Below the pieces are notes generated by a model. The model saw nothing but the letters and a program-made list of their open reading frames with translations. It was not told the origin of the DNA and did no database searches. From the NCBI GenBank assembly GCA_031389585.1, contig JANMSS010000078.1:1-8535 (forward strand): a stretch of DNA of 8,535 bases, read 5' to 3'. The position numbers and the translations under genes are program-made. Origin of the DNA: CADEEN01 sp031389585. Its GTDB lineage: Bacteria > Pseudomonadota > Gammaproteobacteria > Burkholderiales > Burkholderiaceae_C. Each line of letters opens with the position of its first letter. Within the stretch, counting starts at the first letter, position 1. Positions 5,570 through 8,535 of this stretch are shown one piece after another.

Positions 5570-6309
5570 CCCGCCGGCACCCAGACGCCATCGGCGCGGC
5601 GGCACGCGACGCCCGTCGTCTTCTGCCAGCCGCTGCTCGTCTGCACCTCGGCGCCGTAGGTGCGACAGGTCTGGCCCTTGCGAGTGACGACCTGGCCGGG
5701 GACCACGGCATACTGTGCACCGGTCTCGGCCGGCCATGCGATGCGTTGACCGGTCGGCGCAAACTCCAGCGCTTGGCCGATGCAGGCCTGGTTGTCGCGA
5801 TCGATCTGGCGCCCGATCTCGCCGCCGATCAGCACACCGATGACCGCGCCGCCGACCGTCGCTGCGGCGCGTCCGCTGCCATTGCCCACCCGATTGCCGA
5901 CCGCGGCTCCGGTGATGCCACCGAGCACTTGGCCGACGGCGCTACTGTTGCACTGATAGACCCGGCCTTGGACCGGCGCGGGCTTTTGGCCGCGGCGGTA
6001 CTCCGGCACGCCCTGTTCGACGACCATCCAAGGCGGGTACACCACAACCGGCGCGGGCTGGACCACGACCACATGACCGCGGCGCTCGTCACGCCCTTCG
6101 CACTTGCGCTCTTCTTCGTAGCCGCCGTCCTTCTCCCACTTGCGCTTGACCTTGCAGTTGCCGTCCCAGAATTCCTCTTTGTACTCGCGCGAATGTTTGC
6201 GGCCGTGCCCTCTTTCATCCTCGTCCCGATCGGCCAGCGCTTGACCCGCGAAGCCGAGTCCGATCAAGAGTGAAACACTTGCACAAGCAGAACGACTCAA
6301 TGTATTCAT
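5566..6309 (-). CDS. Secreted glycine-zipper (2TM, 17-kDa surface-antigen-like) protein
   Basis: A 247-residue exported protein. Residues 1-26 are a signal peptide ending AQALA-like (GQALA, cleavage before Asp27). Next is a very charged segment (27-78) with EEFWDGNCKVKRKWEKDGGY (45-64) and a second cysteine at 70. A Val/Pro-rich linker (79-113) follows. The glycine zipper (125-168) contains VGQVLGGITGAAVGNRVGNG and AVIGVLIGGEIGRQID, as in Rickettsia 17-kDa antigen and related outer-membrane proteins, and can form paired membrane-inserting helices. The C-terminal part (172-247) has LEFAPTGQRIAW and GQTCRTYGAEVQTSSGWQKT, typical of the beta-rich end of these proteins. The mature chain has six cysteines (52, 70, 120, 176, 215, 236), an even number compatible with disulfides. 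The ATG at 6309 is preceded by AAGGT about 9 bases upstream. The stop TAG overlaps the convergent lipoprotein gene by 4 bp. Function is probably envelope integrity; specific role unknown. Confidence 0.88.
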   Translation of the reverse strand: MNTLSRSACASVSLLIGLGFAGQALADRDEDERGHGRKHSREYKEEFWDGNCKVKRKWEKDGGYEEERKCEGRDERRGHVVVVQPAPVVVYPPWMVVEQGVPEYRRGQKPAPVQGRVYQCNSSAVGQVLGGITGAAVGNRVGNGSGRAAATVGGAVIGVLIGGEIGRQIDRDNQACIGQALEFAPTGQRIAWPAETGAQYAVVPGQVVTRKGQTCRTYGAEVQTSSGWQKTTGVACRRADGVWVPAG

Positions 6310-6522
6310 GCTGTTGGACCTTGTTTGTTTGCGGCCGGGGGCACATCAATGGTCTGGGACACCCTCAACGCACGCCAGAGCGCCCATGATGACGCCGTAA
6401 CACCTGGATACCGCGACCGCTCAATGCGCGGGCACCTCGCGGACTGTGGAATGCATCGCGCCCGTCCAAACTTGGCGAAGTGTTCCGCAGCTTGGGGTGA
6501 GGCCAGACGCAGCCGGTTCCCT

Positions 6523-6542
6523 CGGCCCGGGGCGCCGGGCCG
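6523..6542. repeat. Inverted repeat abutting the 54-bp element
   Basis: CGGCCCGG (6523-6530) and CCGGGCCG (6535-6542) form a perfect 8-bp stem with loop GGCG. The right arm lies inside repeat copy 2, so this stem competes with the repeat's own outer stem, whose left arm begins at 6539. The left arm is absent beside copy 1. Confidence 0.6.
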
Positions 6543-6586
6543 CCCCAAGCCTGTCCTGAGCGAGGTCGAAGGGGCGGCTGACGCCC
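6533..6586. repeat. 54-bp dispersed palindromic repeat, copy 2
   Basis: Identical to 787-840 over 54 bp, with flanking bases differing on both sides. The outer stem arms are GCCGCCCC (6539-6546) and GGGGCGGC (6571-6578). It lies 40 bp downstream of the dehydrogenase stop (that gene is on the minus strand), in opposite orientation relative to its neighbour gene than copy 1. Perfect identity over two sites about 5.7 kb apart suggests recent spread or gene conversion. The first 18 bp also occur inverted at 7795-7812. Confidence 0.85.
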
Positions 6587-6594
6587 TCTCGGCG

Positions 6595-6625
6595 GGCAGC
6601 CAACGAAGTCAGCGTGAGGGCTGCC
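6595..6625 (-). terminator. Candidate 3' hairpin after the dehydrogenase gene
   Basis: GGCAGCC (6595-6601) and GGCTGCC (6619-6625) are inverse complements with a 17-base loop. On the minus strand the stem begins directly after the TGA stop of the dehydrogenase gene. No U-rich tail follows, so it may protect the transcript 3' end or act with the adjacent repeat rather than terminate on its own. Confidence 0.35.
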
Positions 6626-7705
6626 TCAGCCCAGACCGGCGGCCGCGTTGACCTGCGCCGGATCGACGCCGAGTTTGCCCGCGGCGTCGAGGATCTCCTG
6701 CCAGCTGGTGGCGTCGACCGGCACGCCTTCGGCGCTGCGCTGGGCGCGCGATGCTCGTTCGGCATCACCCCCGACCTGCACCGCATCGAATCCTTCGCGC
6801 GCCGGCGAGGCCTTGACCCAGTCGATGAAGGCCAGCGCTTCGGCCTCGAACGCGGCGCGGTCACCGAGCCGGGCCGGATCGACGAGCACGCTGAACATGC
6901 CGTTGAGGATGCGCTTTTGCGAGCTGTCGTGGTCGCGCTGGGTCATGCCCGCGGCCAGCGCGCCGCCCAGCAGTTCGCACATCACCGCCAGGCCGTAGCC
7001 CTTGTGGGCGCCGGTGGTCAGCAGCGCGCCGAACGGCGGCACCACGGTGAAGCGCGGCTCGCGCGTCGGCCGGCCCTGGTCGTCGATCAGGTGGTCGGGC
7101 GGCACCAGCTCGCCCTTGTTCATGGCCACCCGCGTCTTGCCCTGCGCAATGACGCTGGTGGCGAAGTCCAGGATCACCGGCGCGCGGCCGGTGAGGGGTA
7201 CGCCGACGCAGAACGGGTTGGTGCCGAAGCGCGCATCGCCGCCGCCGAAGGGCGCGACGATGGCGCGCGAGATGACGTTGACGAAGTGCATCGAGACCAG
7301 CCCGGCCGCGGCCGCCTGCTCGGCCCAGGCGCCGATGCGCCCGAGGTGGTGCGAGTTGCCCAGGGCGACGATGCAGCTGCCATGCGCTTGTGCGCGCGCA
7401 ATGCCCAGGGCCATCGCTTCCTGGCCGATCACCTGGCCGAAACCGGCGCCACCGTCCAGCCGCAGCAAGGCGCCACTGTCTAGCGCCACGCTGACATGCG
7501 TGTTGGGCTTGAGCCCGCCCTGCAAGTAGGCGTCGGCGTAGCGCGCCAGCATGCCGATGCCGTGCGAGTCGTGACCCATCAGGTTGGCTTCGATCAGGTT
7601 CGAGGCTACGGCCTCGACTTCGTCGTCGTTGCTGCCGAAACCACGCACCACCAGACGGATGGCGCGATTCATTCGGTCCAGGGCAATGCGGTGCATTTGG
7701 CTCAT
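6626..7705 (-). CDS. ybiC: YbiC/HcxB-type Ldh-family 2-hydroxyacid dehydrogenase
   Basis: A complete 359-residue member of the malate/L-lactate dehydrogenase (LDH2/MDH2) family, which is unrelated to classical lactate dehydrogenases and interconverts 2-hydroxy acids and 2-oxo acids with NAD(P). Family marks are GHDSHG (44-49, with His48), GNSHHLGRIG (116-125), RFGTNPFCVGVP (159-170), DFATSVIAQGKTRVA (180-194) and HKGYGLAVMCELLGGAL (234-250). The length and much of the sequence, including GHDSHGIGM and WVKASP, resemble E. coli YbiC (HcxB), more than ComC or AllD, so the substrate may be a small hydroxycarboxylate such as 2-hydroxyglutarate; that is inference. No signal peptide, so cytoplasmic. 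The ATG at 7705 follows GGAAAG at 6-7 bases. It is divergent from a Bug-type binding protein, a common arrangement for carboxylate use in Burkholderiales. Confidence 0.93.
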   Translation of the reverse strand: MSQMHRIALDRMNRAIRLVVRGFGSNDDEVEAVASNLIEANLMGHDSHGIGMLARYADAYLQGGLKPNTHVSVALDSGALLRLDGGAGFGQVIGQEAMALGIARAQAHGSCIVALGNSHHLGRIGAWAEQAAAAGLVSMHFVNVISRAIVAPFGGGDARFGTNPFCVGVPLTGRAPVILDFATSVIAQGKTRVAMNKGELVPPDHLIDDQGRPTREPRFTVVPPFGALLTTGAHKGYGLAVMCELLGGALAAGMTQRDHDSSQKRILNGMFSVLVDPARLGDRAAFEAEALAFIDWVKASPAREGFDAVQVGGDAERASRAQRSAEGVPVDATSWQEILDAAGKLGVDPAQVNAAAGLG

Positions 7706-7741
7706 GAGGGTCTTTCCGGGGCTGTCAATGCGCAGGCTCCG

Positions 7742-7747
7742 ATCCTA
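7742..7747 (-). promoter_or_regulatory. Possible -10 box for the dehydrogenase gene
   Basis: On the minus strand this reads TAGGAT, one of the few AT-containing stretches upstream of the 7705 start and about 37 bp from it. No good -35 is seen at the right spacing, because that position falls in the multi-arm palindrome. Confidence 0.25.
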
Positions 7748-7749
7748 GA

Positions 7750-7812
7750 CCCCCAAGACGCCTGCGGCGTCGGCCCCCCGAGGGGGCGTCGCCCGCTTGG
7801 GGCGGCCCGGCG
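7750..7812. repeat. Multi-arm palindromic element between divergent genes
   Basis: An outer stem CCCCAAG (7751-7757) / CTTGGGG (7796-7802) encloses two hairpins: GACGCC-TGC-GGCGTC (7757-7771) and GCCCCC-CGA-GGGGGC (7773-7787). A second GGCGTC at 7785-7790 can pair with GACGCC instead, so two folds compete. The last 18 bp, GCTTGGGGCGGCCCGGCG (7795-7812), are the exact inverse complement of 787-804 and 6533-6550, the left end of the 54-bp repeat, which ties all three elements to one family. It fills the centre of the 153-bp gap between the dehydrogenase and the binding-protein genes. Confidence 0.75.
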
Positions 7813-7817
7813 CAGGC

Positions 7818-7823
7818 TAGACT
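7818..7823 (+). promoter_or_regulatory. Possible -10 box for the Bug-family gene
   Basis: TAGACT lies 35 bp before the ATG at 7859 and just outside the palindrome. The only -35-like candidate is CTTGGG (7796-7801) with a 16-bp spacer, which is the right outer arm of the palindrome. Weak evidence. Confidence 0.25.
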
Positions 7824-7858
7824 GTCGGCTGCGGCGCCTGCGCCGAGGAGCGAACGAC

Positions 7859-8535
7859 ATGATGATGCACCGACGGACATTGATCCTGGCACTTGCCGCG
7901 GCCGCCGCCGTCCCCGGCGCGCAAGCACAGACAGCCGCCTGGCCCAACAAACCGATCCGCTACATCGTGCCCTTCGCCGCCGGTGGCACCACCGACATCC
8001 TGGCCCGGGTCGTCGGCGAGAAGCTCGGCATCGCCCTGGGCCAGACCATCGTGGTCGAGAACAAGGCCGGCCAGGGTGGCTCGGCCGGCGCGGCCGAACT
8101 GGCGCGCGCGGCGCCCGACGGCTACACCATCGGCGGCGGCACGATCAGCTCGCACGCGATCAACGCCACGCTGTACGACAAGCTGCCCTACGACCCGGTG
8201 ACCAGCTTCGAGCCGATCACGATGTACGTGACGCTGCCCAACGTGCTGGTGGTGCACCCGAGCGTGCCGGCCAACAACGTGCGCGAACTGATCGCCCTGC
8301 TCAAGGCCCAGCCCGACAAGCACTCCTTCGGCTCGGCCGGCGTCGGCACCTCGCAGCACATCTCGGGTGAACTGTTCAACACCCTGGCCGGCGTGAAGAT
8401 GCAGCATGTGCCCTACCGGGGCAGCGGGCCGATGATTCCCGAGTTGCTCGGCGGCACCCTGTTGATCGCCTTCGACAACATCACCACCGTGATCCAGCAC
8501 ATCAAGGCGGGCAAGTTGCGCGCGCTGGCGGTGAC
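7859..8535 (+). CDS. Bug-family (TctC-like) periplasmic solute-binding protein, 5' part
   Basis: The first 225 residues of a periplasmic binding protein of the tripartite tricarboxylate transporter family; the end is beyond the right edge (family length about 320-330). A signal peptide with MMMHRRTLILALAAAAAVPG and a likely cleavage after AQA (near residue 23) precedes the mature domain. Family marks are WPNKPIRYIVPFAAGGTTDI (28-47), VVENKAGQGGSAGAAELA, APDGYTIGGGTISSHAIN, LYDKLPYDPVTSFEPIT, FGSAGVGTSQHISGELF and VPYRGSGPMIPELLGG. Bug proteins bind carboxylates or other small organic acids between two lobes; the ligand cannot be told here. The first of three consecutive ATG codons is chosen because GAGGAG (7845-7850) lies 8 bases before it. 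Most Bug genes are orphans without TctAB membrane partners, and none is seen here. It is divergent from the dehydrogenase gene, which suggests shared control and a shared substrate pathway. Confidence 0.93.
   Translation, partial: MMMHRRTLILALAAAAAVPGAQAQTAAWPNKPIRYIVPFAAGGTTDILARVVGEKLGIALGQTIVVENKAGQGGSAGAAELARAAPDGYTIGGGTISSHAINATLYDKLPYDPVTSFEPITMYVTLPNVLVVHPSVPANNVRELIALLKAQPDKHSFGSAGVGTSQHISGELFNTLAGVKMQHVPYRGSGPMIPELLGGTLLIAFDNITTVIQHIKAGKLRALAV

Larger units (their letters stand above)
6310..6625. other. 316-bp gene-free region with repeat and hairpins
   Basis: This stretch separates two minus-strand genes. Open frames through it have no ribosome-binding site and read through the 54-bp repeat, so I see no gene. 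The left part (6310-6420) must hold any promoter of the glycine-zipper gene, but I cannot point to convincing -35 and -10 boxes. The right part holds a hairpin at 6523-6542, the repeat at 6533-6586 and a hairpin at 6595-6625. Confidence 0.7.

Noticed and set aside
5746..6273. Plus-strand open frame with hydrophobic stretches opposite the glycine-zipper gene
   Set aside because: The hydrophobicity is the reverse reading of charged/Gly codons; no start signal, and the minus-strand gene has a signal peptide and known domain.
6325..6651. 108-codon open frame in the gene-free region
   Set aside because: It reads through the palindromic repeat (giving K-P-V-L-S-E-V-E-G) and has no start signal.
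6614..7483. Plus-strand open frame (289 codons) opposite the dehydrogenase gene
   Set aside because: Antisense shadow of an intact YbiC-type gene with all family motifs.
7817..8500. Minus-strand open frame (227 codons) opposite the Bug-family gene
   Set aside because: Antisense shadow; the plus strand encodes an unmistakable Bug protein with signal peptide and ribosome-binding site.

Overview
The window looks like ordinary chromosomal DNA from a high-GC betaproteobacterium, most likely a member of the Burkholderiales (Comamonadaceae or Rubrivivax/Leptothrix-like). The evidence is the GC-rich third codon positions, a Bug-family (TctC-like) solute-binding protein beside a YbiC-type dehydrogenase, the style of the DUF1428 and BamE-like proteins, and a dispersed palindromic repeat whose spurious translation reads K-P-V-L-S-E-V-E-G. 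I see no tRNA, rRNA, CRISPR array, transposase, integrase or phage gene. The genus assignment is inference.

Layout, left to right. (1) 1-426, minus strand: a short DUF1428 (YbaA-type) gene that has lost the middle of the protein in frame, followed at once by the start of a type II haloacid dehalogenase gene that runs off the left edge. (2) 570-770, plus: a small 66-residue protein of unknown function, divergent from the DUF1428 gene across a 143-bp gap holding a 19-bp palindrome. (3) 787-840: first copy of an exact 54-bp repeat. (4) 942-2243, plus: a complete cytochrome P450 with no redox partner nearby. (5) 2475-2900, plus: a small four-helix membrane protein whose best ribosome-binding site and ATG are separated from the rest of the reading frame by a TGA at codon 5. 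(6) 2947-5253, plus: a class A penicillin-binding protein with both catalytic domains intact. (7) 5300-5569, plus: a small BamE-like lipoprotein, convergent with and sharing its stop-codon bases with (8) 5566-6309, minus: a secreted glycine-zipper protein. (9) 6310-6625: gene-free, holding the second copy of the 54-bp repeat and further hairpins. (10) 6626-7705, minus: a YbiC/HcxB-type NAD(P)-dependent 2-hydroxyacid dehydrogenase. (11) 7859-8535, plus: the start of a Bug-family periplasmic binding protein, cut by the right edge. Between 10 and 11 a multi-arm palindrome shares 18 bp with the 54-bp repeats.

Two themes link neighbours. Genes 6, 7 and 8 all concern the cell envelope (peptidoglycan synthesis, outer-membrane lipoprotein, glycine-zipper surface-antigen-like protein). 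Genes 10 and 11 form a divergent pair that fits uptake and oxidation of a carboxylate. I did not find a convincing new multi-gene system. The items most worth checking are the in-frame internal deletion in DUF1428, the TGA at codon 5 of the membrane protein, and the palindromic repeat family, especially the copy between the two divergent promoters.
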